Assembly (NCBI GenBank): GCA_002427045.1 | Contig: DIPO01000080.1 | Span: 21,797-43,127 of the forward strand | From: Firmicutes bacterium UBA5486 | Lineage (GTDB): Bacteria; Bacillota; UBA4882; UBA10575 | Direction of reading: 5' to 3' | Length of the DNA: 21,331 nt | Shown here: positions 1-6,320 of the stretch, piece by piece | Layout: every line of letters begins with the position of its first letter | How positions within the stretch are numbered: the stretch's first letter is position 1 | Notes under the pieces: generated by a model | The model's input: the letters and a program-made list of their open reading frames with translations, nothing else | Databases searched by the model: none | What the model was told of the DNA's origin: nothing | Translations under genes and position numbers: made by a program

Positions 1-53
1 AACACTATATATTGTGTTGGGACCTTTTAAAAAGGAAACAACGCAAAAAGCTT
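1..53 (+). repeat. 53-bp element, left copy (inverted partner at right end)
   Basis: These bases are the reverse complement of 21243-21295 with a single mismatch (A at 37 against C). The identity stops sharply at base 54. The element holds an NrdR-like palindrome, an A/T palindrome (CCTTTTAAAAAGG, 23-35) and a CAACGCAAAAAGCTT tail. The copy is cut by the window edge, so its true left boundary is unknown. It lies 26 bases before the tmk start, so it is probably promoter and early leader sequence of the tmk operon. Confidence 0.85.
2..17. promoter_or_regulatory. NrdR-like box upstream of tmk
   Basis: ACACTATATATTGTGT matches the NrdR consensus acaCwAtATaTwGtgt at every fixed position. A TATATT hexamer inside it could be the -10 of a tmk promoter, which would give a leader of about 60 bases; its -35 would lie outside the window. 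A second box 31-32 bp to the left, as expected for NrdR, cannot be seen here. The sequence match is direct; regulation of tmk is inference. Confidence 0.55.
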
Positions 54-78
54 TATTAAGAAAACATAAGGAGTAAAG

Positions 79-726
79 ATGGAGAGAGGATTATTTATTA
101 CTTTTGAAGGCATCGATGGAACCGGTAAATCTACACAAGCTTGTTTATTGGCGGAAAAACTTAAGAAACATGGTTTTTCAGTAGTTCTTACTAGGGAACC
201 AGGAGGTACTCCGCTTGCAGAAAAGATTCGTGCATTACTTCTCTATGAAAAGGAGATAAACTTGGCCCCTGTAACTGAGGTTATGCTATATGCAGCGGCT
301 CGCGCCCAACATGTGGCTGAGGTAATTTGGCCAGCGCTCCATAGAGGGGAAATAGTAATTTGTGAACGGTTTTCTGACTCAACTCTTGCTTACCAAGGCT
401 ACGCCACCGGAATAGACCGTAATTTGATCCAAAAGGCTGATTCGATTGCAACAGGTGGCTTGGTTCCGGATCTTACCTTTTTATTAGATTTGGAAACTAC
501 AGAAGGTTGGGCACGGGTACGGGAGAGAAATAATGGAAAACAGGATCGGATGGAAGCTAAAGGATCTTCCTTCCTAGAAAAGGTCCGTAATGGCTATTTA
601 GCAATCGCTACCCAAGAAGAAAATAGGGTTAAAAATATAAATTGTTCGGGGAAAAAGGTTAGCGAAGTACAGAAGATTATTTGGGAGATTCTTCTAAAGA
701 GAATAAATTGCAGGGAAGGGAAATAA
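79..726 (+). CDS. tmk: Thymidylate kinase (dTMP kinase)
   Basis: Phosphorylates dTMP to dTDP with ATP in the cytoplasm, the committed step from both salvage and de novo dTMP to dTTP. The 215-residue length is normal. The P-loop EGIDGTGKST is at residues 10-19, the TREPGGTPL substrate-binding motif at 38-46, the ERFSDSTLAYQG motif at 96-107, and the lid region rich in Arg around 147-159 (RVRERNNGKQDRME). The ATG has a good ribosome site (AAGGAGT, from base 68). It is the first visible gene of tmk-darA-yaaR-holB-ricT, an order conserved in spore formers, and it lies just downstream of an NrdR-like box. The family call is secure; the regulatory link is inference. Confidence 0.97.
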   Translation: MERGLFITFEGIDGTGKSTQACLLAEKLKKHGFSVVLTREPGGTPLAEKIRALLLYEKEINLAPVTEVMLYAAARAQHVAEVIWPALHRGEIVICERFSDSTLAYQGYATGIDRNLIQKADSIATGGLVPDLTFLLDLETTEGWARVRERNNGKQDRMEAKGSSFLEKVRNGYLAIATQEENRVKNINCSGKKVSEVQKIIWEILLKRINCREGK

Positions 727-747
727 CAGGGAAAGGGGAGTTTTAAA

Positions 748-1077
748 ATGATGTTAATTATTGTTGTGGTTCAAGACCAAGATGTTAATCGTTTATTGTC
801 AGCTTTGATGGATAAAGGTTATAGTGCTACTAAGCTGGCAAGTACCGGGGGCTTTCTTCGTCAGGGAAATACTACATTATTGATTGGTGTAGAAGATGAT
901 AAATTAAATGAAGTCACTGCGATTATTAAGGACATCTGTAAAACCAGAAAGAAATTAGTTAGCCCATTGGCACCTGTAGATCAGACTCTTAATACTTACA
1001 TTCCTACCCCAGTAGAAGTTGAGGTAGGAGGCGCTACTCTTTTTACAATTAAAGTTGATTCCTTCGAAAAAATGTAA
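748..1077 (+). CDS. darA: Cyclic-di-AMP receptor, PII-like (DarA/PstA/YaaQ)
   Basis: A 109-residue PII-like protein expected to form a trimer that binds the second messenger c-di-AMP; its downstream partner is not well established in any organism. The N-terminal strand (MLIIVVVQDQDVNRLLSAL) starts the ferredoxin-like fold, and the conserved Gly-rich stretch ASTGGFLRQGNTTLLIGV (residues 31-48) is the family signature and part of the ligand pocket. It starts 21 bases after tmk, with a purine-rich site (GGGAAAGGGGAG). The second codon is also ATG, so the start could be three bases later. Its position between tmk and yaaR is the same as in Bacillus. Confidence 0.93.
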   Translation: MMLIIVVVQDQDVNRLLSALMDKGYSATKLASTGGFLRQGNTTLLIGVEDDKLNEVTAIIKDICKTRKKLVSPLAPVDQTLNTYIPTPVEVEVGGATLFTIKVDSFEKM

Positions 1078-1092
1078 GAAGGTGGATGGGAA

Positions 1093-1536
1093 ATGCGGAT
1101 TAAGGGGATTGGAGCTGAGAGATTACCAGCGGCAACGGAACGGGGAGAACCAATCAAGGAAGCACCGGGTGTTTCGTTATTTTCCCAGGTTTTACAGGAT
1201 AGACAAGGAGCACATGCCGAAAGTTGGGGGAAATTACTGAGTCAGGTTGATGAGGCGGGTAAGAAATTAATATCCGAACGTAATATGGCGAGCCTTTCCG
1301 AATACCGGGAAGCAGTAAAGGATTTTATGAAAAAATCTCTGACTGATAGCTACCGGTTGAAAGAGGAGAATCGTTGGGATCGCCGAGGTAATCGGCGGGC
1401 ATTTTGTATAGTAGAAAAGGTTAATAAAGCACTTGAGGATTTAACAGCCACAGTGCTAGAGAATCACGAAGAAGTAATTGGATTAATGGCTAAATTAGAT
1501 GAGATTCGAGGCCTTCTAATTGATTTATACTATTAA
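1093..1536 (+). CDS. yaaR: YaaR family protein (DUF327)
   Basis: A 147-residue, highly charged, largely helical soluble protein with no signal peptide or membrane segment. Recognition rests on its place between darA and holB and on family-like features: the N-terminal GAERLPAATE region, a central SEYREAVKDFMKKSL helix, and the C-terminal segment with CIVEKVNKALEDL. No molecular function is established for the family. The ribosome site is AAGGTGG just before the ATG. An overlapping reading frame begins at 1055 but has no ribosome site of its own and looks like a shadow. Confidence 0.85.
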   Translation: MRIKGIGAERLPAATERGEPIKEAPGVSLFSQVLQDRQGAHAESWGKLLSQVDEAGKKLISERNMASLSEYREAVKDFMKKSLTDSYRLKEENRWDRRGNRRAFCIVEKVNKALEDLTATVLENHEEVIGLMAKLDEIRGLLIDLYY

Positions 1537-1696
1537 CTTTTTTCAGAGTAGTGGCTTACGCTGGCTCCATTTCTTGCCTACCTTAAAACACCAAGGGAAA
1601 TCGTGAAAGCCTTGCGGTAGCGTTTTCCTTGGTAAAAATAAAAGGCGAAAAGTGAATTCCGAGGGCCATTTTCAAGAAGCTTTAAGGAGAATTAAT
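1537..1696 (+). other. yaaR-holB gap with an 11-bp hairpin
   Basis: The gap contains a dyad, with left arm 1590-1600 (ACCAAGGGAAA) and right arm 1623-1633 (TTTTCCTTGGT) containing one G-T wobble. No T-run follows on the + strand, so it is unlikely to terminate + transcription. On the - strand a short T-run (TGTTTT) follows. It may be an RNA processing or translational element between the two genes. The rest of the gap shows no reading frame that I would call. Confidence 0.4.
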
Positions 1697-2503
1697 TTGC
1701 AGGATAAACTGTATCAGAAACGGCTAAAGATCTTACAAGAGATCTTTTATTCCAGAAAAGTAAGTCATGCTTATCTTTTTACTGGTAAATTAAACCAGGA
1801 AAATCTAAGCTTAATTTATTTATTAGCAAAGACCCTGCTATGTTTAGCGCCTGGACAACGGCCGTGTGGGAATTGCCGTTCTTGCATGCTAATTTCTACT
1901 GGTAATCATCCAGATTTTCGTGTAATCGAGCCCGAAGGGGATAAAATAAAGCTGGAACAAGTACGGGAAATTTGTTATGATACTGCTTTAAGCCCATATT
2001 TATCTGAGCATAAGGTTTATTTTTTCAAAAAGTTTGAACAGCTAACTGAAGTGGCTGCTAATGCTTTCTTAAAAACTTTGGAGGAACCACCTCCAGCAGT
2101 TTGTTTTTTAGCAATAGCAGAGAGTGAAATCGGACTTCCCGCAACTGTTCTCTCGAGGATGCAACGGGTCTATTTGGGCAGTAGCCAAGAGAAAGATCAT
2201 TCTTTACCATCAAATACTGCTCTTCAGATTTTAACAAAGAAAGAATTGCTACCTATGTTCAAGAAAGCAGAGATTTTTAGTACTAAAGACCGGAGTGAAA
2301 TCGATCTTTATCTCTGCGAGATGCAGGAGAAATATAGGAGCTTTTTAGAATTTACGGTAGAACAAGGAGAACCGCTTAATCTGGGGCTAGTCAATACAGT
2401 GGAAGCAATCCGGAAAGCCCGGGAATATTTGGCAGCAAATCTTAATATCCGTTTGCTTTTGGAAGATTTGTATCTGACAGTTTACGAGGAATTAAGTACT
2501 TAA
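1697..2503 (+). CDS. holB: DNA polymerase III subunit delta' (clamp loader)
   Basis: Delta' is the stator subunit of the clamp loader that places the beta clamp on DNA. From the TTG at 1697 the product has 268 residues, a little short for the family. The zinc module is clear: Cys 49, 57, 60 and 63, the last three in CGNCRSC. The P-loop region (YLFTGKLNQENLSL) has lost the GKT motif, as expected for the non-catalytic delta' subunit. The sensor-like NAFLKTLEEPP helix, a hallmark of DnaX/HolB relatives, and the arginine-finger-like LSRMQRV follow. I prefer TTG 1697 because AAGGAGA lies 7 bases upstream; the in-frame GTG at 1652 has only a weak site. The delta subunit gene is also in this window. 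Confidence 0.92.
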   Translation: MQDKLYQKRLKILQEIFYSRKVSHAYLFTGKLNQENLSLIYLLAKTLLCLAPGQRPCGNCRSCMLISTGNHPDFRVIEPEGDKIKLEQVREICYDTALSPYLSEHKVYFFKKFEQLTEVAANAFLKTLEEPPPAVCFLAIAESEIGLPATVLSRMQRVYLGSSQEKDHSLPSNTALQILTKKELLPMFKKAEIFSTKDRSEIDLYLCEMQEKYRSFLEFTVEQGEPLNLGLVNTVEAIRKAREYLAANLNIRLLLEDLYLTVYEELST

Positions 2504-2667
2504 GGAAATTGCATAATTACCCCTCCCCCGGTACTAATTCACTTTCCTATTATTTTTGTAAAGGTGAAGCTAAAATTAGTGGTATATGAATAGCGAGTCC
2601 CGGGCAGCGGCCGACTGTGTATGGAACGGCAATTCCTTAAAATTAGTAGAGAAGGAGGGAAGAGGAA
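2504..2667 (+). other. holB-ricT gap; contains a short shared repeat
   Basis: Bases 2507-2521 (AATTGCATAATTACC) are identical to 8026-8040 in the nadK leader, inside the duplicated module there. The remainder includes a GC-rich stretch (GTCCCGGGCAGCGGCCGAC, about 2597-2615) unlike its AT-rich surroundings. I see no T-tailed terminator or convincing small gene. The ricT ribosome site AAGGAGG (2652-2658) ends the gap. Confidence 0.35.
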
Positions 2668-3510
2668 TTGGAGCAGGTAGAAACTAATACCTCTTCTGAA
2701 TTATATAAAGTTGTAGGTATACAATTTAAACGGGCTGGTAAAATATATTATTTTGATCCTAAAGATCTCTCTATTGAACTGAATCAGGAAGTAATTGTTG
2801 AGACTGCCCGGGGTTTGGAATATGGCACAGTACGGATCAGCCCTAAGGAAGTATCAGGCGAAGAGATCACCCCACCATTGAAACCAGTAATCCGGGTTGC
2901 TACAGAACAAGACAAAGAACAGCATTTGGAGAATCAAGATAAGGAAGTTAAGGCTTTCCAAATCGGCCTGGAGAAAATAAAACAACATGCGCTTGAAATG
3001 AAATTAATTGATGTAGAATATACTTTTGATCGAAATAAGATTATTTTTTATTTTACAGCAGATGGCCGGGTGGATTTTAGAGAATTAGTAAAAGATTTAG
3101 CTTCGGTTTTTCGTACAAGAATTGAATTACGTCAGATTGGGGTCCGAGATGAAGCGAAAATGTTGGGTGGATTGGGCCCTTGTGGCCGTCCTCTTTGTTG
3201 TGCGACCTTTCTTGGAGAATTTAGTCCTGTTTCTATAAAAATGGCTAAAGAGCAGAATCTTTCGCTTAATCCGACAAAGATTTCGGGAATTTGTGGCCGT
3301 TTGATGTGCTGTTTAAAATTTGAATCTGAGACTTACCGCGAAGCTAAGGATGAGCTTCCCGCAGTAGGAAGCACGGTTTTGTATCAAGGGAAAAATGCAG
3401 TGGTATTAGAACAAAATCTATTGAAAGAGACTTTGGTTCTACAAATCCCTTCCCCGGACGAGGAAGAACAGGAAAAAATAGAAGTACCTCTGGGAGAAGT
3501 GGAGTATTAA
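2668..3510 (+). CDS. ricT: RicT/YaaT, PSP1-domain regulatory iron-sulfur protein
   Basis: A 280-residue PSP1-domain protein. In Bacillus subtilis RicT (YaaT) joins RicA and RicF in a complex that carries 4Fe-4S clusters, affects RNase Y activity, and promotes competence, biofilm formation and sporulation. Two Cys-rich motifs are intact: CGRPLCC with Cys 172, 177 and 178, and CGRLMCC with Cys 209, 214 and 215. The start is TTG 2668, supported by AAGGAGG nine bases upstream. It closes the tmk block; yabA, which often follows in Bacilli, is absent. The family call is firm; the complex in this organism is inferred. Confidence 0.93.
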   Translation: MEQVETNTSSELYKVVGIQFKRAGKIYYFDPKDLSIELNQEVIVETARGLEYGTVRISPKEVSGEEITPPLKPVIRVATEQDKEQHLENQDKEVKAFQIGLEKIKQHALEMKLIDVEYTFDRNKIIFYFTADGRVDFRELVKDLASVFRTRIELRQIGVRDEAKMLGGLGPCGRPLCCATFLGEFSPVSIKMAKEQNLSLNPTKISGICGRLMCCLKFESETYREAKDELPAVGSTVLYQGKNAVVLEQNLLKETLVLQIPSPDEEEQEKIEVPLGEVEY

Positions 3511-3534
3511 CTTAAGATTAAATATTGGATTCTC

Positions 3535-3563
3535 TTGCATAAATATAAGTACTAATATATAAT
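3535..3563 (+). promoter_or_regulatory. Vegetative-type promoter for the amino-acid ABC transporter
   Basis: TTGCAT (3535-3540), a 17-base spacer and a perfect TATAAT (3558-3563) form a strong housekeeping-sigma promoter in the gap after ricT. Transcription would start near 3570, leaving a leader of about 30 bases before the binding-protein gene. No operator or riboswitch-sized leader is visible. Confidence 0.75.
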
Positions 3564-3601
3564 GTATTTGTTATTTTTATTTACAGGATGGAGGCATACT
3601 G

Positions 3602-4360
3602 ATGAAAAAGAGTATTTTAATTACTGGAATTATTCTTGTTGTTATTGTTGTTATGATTCTAGTAGTTTTCCCTGGTAATAAAAAAAGCGAAGAAGTAATA
3701 AAAGTGGGTTCAGATGCTGCTTTTGCCCCATTTGAATATGTTGATGAGAAGACCGGGGAATTAAAAGGATTCGATCTTGATCTAATGAGAGCCGTTGGTG
3801 AAGAGTTAGGGATTAAAGTGGAGCTTTACAATGTGGCCTGGGATGGAATAATCCCCGGTTTACTTGGTGGAAATTATAATGTAATTGCCTCTGGTATGAC
3901 AATTACCGAGGAAAGAAAAGAGGTAGTAAATTTTACAGACCCATATATTAATGCCGGTCAAGTTTTTGTTGTACGGGCCGATGACCAAAGTATTACTACC
4001 ATAGAAGATTTGGTTGGGAAGAAGGTTGCGGTTCAGATAAGTACCACTGGTGATTTTGAAGCAAGTAAAATCCCGGGGATTGCTGAAATAAAAAGATTTA
4101 ATGCCCCGCCTGACACCTTCCTGGAGTTAAAAAACGGTGGTGCAGATGCAGTGATTATTGATCTGGCGGTAGCTGCGGAGCAAATCAAAGCAACTCCTGG
4201 CCTTTATAAGATGCCAGCAGAACCATTTACAACTGAAGAATATGGTTTTGCTCTGAGGAAAAATGATACGGAGCTTCTGGAGAAGATTAACCAGGCTTTG
4301 ATTGCTTTAAAAGAAAACGGAAAATATGATGAGATTTATCAAGAATACTTTGGAGAATAA
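3602..4360 (+). CDS. Amino-acid ABC transporter substrate-binding protein
   Basis: A family-3 extracellular solute-binding protein (SBP_bac_3, the GlnH/HisJ type) that would capture a polar amino acid outside the membrane. The family pattern is seen in GSDAAFAPFEYVDE (36-49), GFDLDLMRAVGEELG, the WDGIIPGLLGGNYNVIASGMTIT region and the C-terminal ALKENGKYDEIYQEYFG. The N-terminus has a basic start and a hydrophobic segment (residues 5-24), but the product contains no cysteine, so there is no lipobox; no AXA-type cleavage site is evident either. It is probably held by an uncleaved N-terminal anchor. The ligand (Gln, Arg, His, Cys or other) cannot be settled by reading. Confidence 0.92.
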   Translation: MKKSILITGIILVVIVVMILVVFPGNKKSEEVIKVGSDAAFAPFEYVDEKTGELKGFDLDLMRAVGEELGIKVELYNVAWDGIIPGLLGGNYNVIASGMTITEERKEVVNFTDPYINAGQVFVVRADDQSITTIEDLVGKKVAVQISTTGDFEASKIPGIAEIKRFNAPPDTFLELKNGGADAVIIDLAVAAEQIKATPGLYKMPAEPFTTEEYGFALRKNDTELLEKINQALIALKENGKYDEIYQEYFGE

Positions 4361-4374
4361 GGTAATACTATAGA

Positions 4375-4411
4375 ACCGAAATGCAGCCGGAGGCTGCTTT
4401 TTGGTTTTTGG
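4375..4411 (+). terminator. Intrinsic terminator after the binding protein
   Basis: The GCAGCC (4383-4388) and GGCTGC (4392-4397) stem has a 3-base loop and is extended by ACCGAA pairing with TTTGGT, with one mismatch. It is followed by a T-rich tract. It sits between the binding protein and the permease and so probably sets the excess of binding protein over membrane components through partial read-through. Confidence 0.8.
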
Positions 4412-4605
4412 TAGTTCTAAATAGTTGCCCGCGCACATGAAATAATGAAGTTTATCTAAAGCTTAAAAAGGCTGTCATTCATGCGAGCGACGAGTTTCGA
4501 GCTGTATATGGATTTGTCTATTTAAAGAGGCCGCTTCTGTATGGACAGACGGATCCAGAGCAAAAACAAGCAGTGTAATTACTTTAAACCAAAGGAGAGG
4601 ATGAT
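4412..4605 (+). other. Gap upstream of permease, with an interspersed repeat
   Basis: About 190 bases without a gene. Bases 4470-4510 carry a short interspersed repeat (see 6117-6148). The following stretch has several small dyads (for example CTGTATGGACAG) but I cannot match it to a known riboswitch. No clear promoter is visible, so the permease and ATPase may depend on read-through from 3535. Confidence 0.4.
4470..4510 (+). repeat. Short interspersed repeat, copy 1
   Basis: The core GGCTGTCATTCATGCGAGCG continues as ACGAG and, after a six-base insert, GCTGTAT. It matches copy 2 at 6117-6148 (GGCGGTCATTCAACCGAGCG, then ACGA and GCTGGTAT). The pattern resembles the GTCATT...GAGCGA repeats seen dispersed in the intergenic regions of many bacterial genomes; that resemblance is from memory. 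Confidence 0.55.
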
Positions 4606-5271
4606 ATGGATTATAGCTGGAGCTGGAAAGTGATTATCCATTCTCTTCCCATGTTACTGGCTGGAGCTAGGCTGACAATCCGTCTGACCTGTATTGCAGT
4701 GGGAATGGGTATTATAATAGGTACTTTTGTTGGGATCGGAAGAATTTCTAAAAACAAGTTAGTCTATGCTTTAAGTTCTGTTTATGTGCATTTTATCAGA
4801 GGTACACCATTGCTGGTGCAGTTATATTTATTTTATTTTGCTCTCCCGGCCTTATTGGGATTTCCGATACCGCCCATGCCAGCAGCGATAATTTCAATGT
4901 CGATTAATAGTGGGGCTTATGTAGCAGAGATTGTTCGTGCGGGTATTCAGTCGATTGACCGGGGCCAGATGGAGGCGGCCCGTTCTTTAGGCATGACATA
5001 CCGGCAAGGAATGAGATTTATTATTATCCCGCAGACTTTTAAAAGAATTGTTCCTCCTTTAGGAAATGAGTTTATAGCTTTACTAAAAGATTCTTCAATT
5101 GTATCAGTTATTGCTCTGGAAGAGTTGGTGCGGAAAGGTTATATTATCATGGGTAGAACTTTTAGATCATTTGAGATCTGGACAGCGGTAGCCTTTCTTT
5201 TTCTGTTTATGACTTTACCAATAACGCAACTGGTTAATTATGCAGAAAGGAAGCTGCAAAATAATGATTAA
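4606..5271 (+). CDS. Amino-acid ABC transporter permease
   Basis: A 221-residue inner-membrane permease of the HisM/GlnP type with about five hydrophobic segments, likely working as a homodimer because only one permease gene is present. The RGTPLLVQL motif (65-73) and the EAA loop that contacts the ATPase (QMEAARSLGMTYRQGMRFII, 121-140) are typical. A strong ribosome site (AAAGGAGAGG) precedes the ATG. Its 3' end overlaps the ATPase start by 8 bases (ATGATTAA), suggesting translational coupling. Confidence 0.94.
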   Translation: MDYSWSWKVIIHSLPMLLAGARLTIRLTCIAVGMGIIIGTFVGIGRISKNKLVYALSSVYVHFIRGTPLLVQLYLFYFALPALLGFPIPPMPAAIISMSINSGAYVAEIVRAGIQSIDRGQMEAARSLGMTYRQGMRFIIIPQTFKRIVPPLGNEFIALLKDSSIVSVIALEELVRKGYIIMGRTFRSFEIWTAVAFLFLFMTLPITQLVNYAERKLQNND

Positions 5272-5989
5272 AGTTGTTAACCTAAAGAAAAGTTTTGGCG
5301 ACCTTCCTGTTATAAAAGGTATTACGAATGAGATTAGACAGAAGGAAGTAGTTTGTGTGATTGGACCAAGTGGTTCCGGGAAAAGCACATTTCTCCGGTG
5401 CCTTAATCTTCTTGAGGAACCAAGCGGGGGAAAGATCTACTTTGAAGGAAAAGAGATTACAGATCATAAACAGGTAGATATTAATCTGTTCCGAGCTGAA
5501 GTGGGAATGGTTTTTCAACGTTTTAATCTTTTTCCGCATATGAATGTCTTAGAAAATATCTGCCTAGCTCCAATGAAGGTTCGTGATCTTTCTCGGGAAG
5601 AAGCAGAAACAAGGGCTAATTTACTATTAAAAAAAGTAGGTTTACAGGAGAAGGCTTTAGATTTTCCAGATAATTTATCAGGAGGGCAACAGCAACGGGT
5701 TGCTATTGCCCGGGCTTTAGCAATGCATCCCAAAATGATGCTCTTTGATGAGCCTACTTCAGCTTTGGATCCAGAGATGATTAAAGAAGTGCTGGATGTG
5801 ATTAAAGAGCTTGGGAAAGAAGGAATGACGATGGTAGTGGTTACTCATGAAATGGGTTTTGCCCGTGAAGTAGCTGACCGGGTTCTGTTTATGGATGATG
5901 GTTTGATTATAGAAGAAAACTCTCCTGAACAACTCTTTAACCACCCTAAAAATGAAAGAACAAAAATGTTTTTAAGTAAGATCCTTTAA
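5264..5989 (+). CDS. Amino-acid ABC transporter ATP-binding protein
   Basis: A 241-residue GlnQ-type ATPase that powers uptake with the preceding permease. All motifs are intact: Walker A GPSGSGKS (34-41), Q-loop Gln 85, signature LSGGQQQR (138-145), Walker B and D-loop MMLFDEPTSALD (158-169) and the switch His 195. I choose ATG 5264 over the in-frame ATG at 5240 because the product then starts at the conserved MIKVVNLKKSFG and AAAGGAAG lies upstream. It ends the transporter operon ahead of a long hairpin. Confidence 0.95.
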   Translation: MIKVVNLKKSFGDLPVIKGITNEIRQKEVVCVIGPSGSGKSTFLRCLNLLEEPSGGKIYFEGKEITDHKQVDINLFRAEVGMVFQRFNLFPHMNVLENICLAPMKVRDLSREEAETRANLLLKKVGLQEKALDFPDNLSGGQQQRVAIARALAMHPKMMLFDEPTSALDPEMIKEVLDVIKELGKEGMTMVVVTHEMGFAREVADRVLFMDDGLIIEENSPEQLFNHPKNERTKMFLSKIL

Positions 5990-6025
5990 ATTATATTCAT
6001 TAATTAATTAGCTTTCTTAATCTAT

Positions 6026-6079
6026 AAAAGGAGTGTCACAAAACTACTTTTTATGGTAGTTTTGTGACACTCCTTTTTT
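6026..6079. terminator. 22-bp perfect hairpin, probable bidirectional terminator
   Basis: The left arm 6026-6047 pairs without mismatch with 6056-6077 around an 8-base loop. Both flanks are A/T tracts, so it could stop transcription from both sides: the ATPase on + and the flippase on -. The perfect, long stem (core GGAGTGTCACAAAACTAC) is more than a terminator needs and could also be a remnant of a small inverted-repeat element. Confidence 0.75.
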
Positions 6080-6116
6080 GTAAAGACATTAAAATTTTTG
6101 TAGAATTGCCTACAAA

Positions 6117-6148
6117 GGCGGTCATTCAACCGAGCGACGAGCTGGTAT
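6117..6148 (+). repeat. Short interspersed repeat, copy 2
   Basis: This is the second copy of the GTCATTC..CGAGCGACGA element described at 4470-4510. It abuts the first unit of the 63-bp tandem repeat, and its last bases (GCTGGTAT) are also the first bases of that unit. Confidence 0.55.
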
Positions 6149-6320
6149 CCTAATTATTACGAAGTGATTTAATCAAGACCAGATGAATTAACAAGTTGTT
6201 CATGCTGGTATCCTAATTATCACGAAGTAATTTAATCAAGACCAGATGAATTAACAAGTTGTTCATGCTGGTATCCTAATTATCACGAAGTGATTTAATC
6301 AAGACCAGATGAATCAACTA
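6141..6320. repeat. 63-bp tandem repeat, about 2.9 copies, reaching into the flippase gene
   Basis: Units start at 6141, 6204 and 6267, each beginning GCTGGTATCCTAATTAT. Units 1 and 2 differ at a few positions (ATTAC/ATCAC, AAGTG/AAGTA). Unit 3 decays after about 6318. Each unit carries a small dyad (ATCAC-GAA-GTGAT; degraded in unit 1) and a copy of the final codons of the - strand flippase gene including its stop. The array therefore looks like tandem duplication of the gene's 3' tail plus the sequence just beyond it. Confidence 0.9.

Larger units (their letters stand above)
5990..6294. other. Repeat-rich convergent junction
   Basis: About 300 bases between the convergent ATPase and flippase genes. 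It contains a 22-bp perfect hairpin (6026-6077), a smaller dyad (TTTGTAG...CTACAAA, about 6097-6116), a short interspersed repeat (6117-6148) and most of a 63-bp tandem repeat (from 6141). I see no gene. Confidence 0.7.

Noticed and set aside
1055..1240. 61-codon + strand frame overlapping darA and yaaR
   Set aside because: It lacks its own ribosome site and overlaps yaaR in another frame; yaaR has the family sequence.
3551..3564. CTAATATATAATG as a further NrdR-like box
   Set aside because: The core positions do not fit CWATATATWG; the sequence is explained by the TATAAT -10 of the transporter promoter.
4412..4605. Riboswitch or T-box ahead of the amino-acid permease
   Set aside because: I found no T-box sequence or recognisable lysine, glycine or glutamine riboswitch core, and the terminator comes before this segment rather than after it.
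6141..6320. CRISPR-like array
   Set aside because: The 63-bp units are contiguous with no unique spacers, and no cas gene is nearby.
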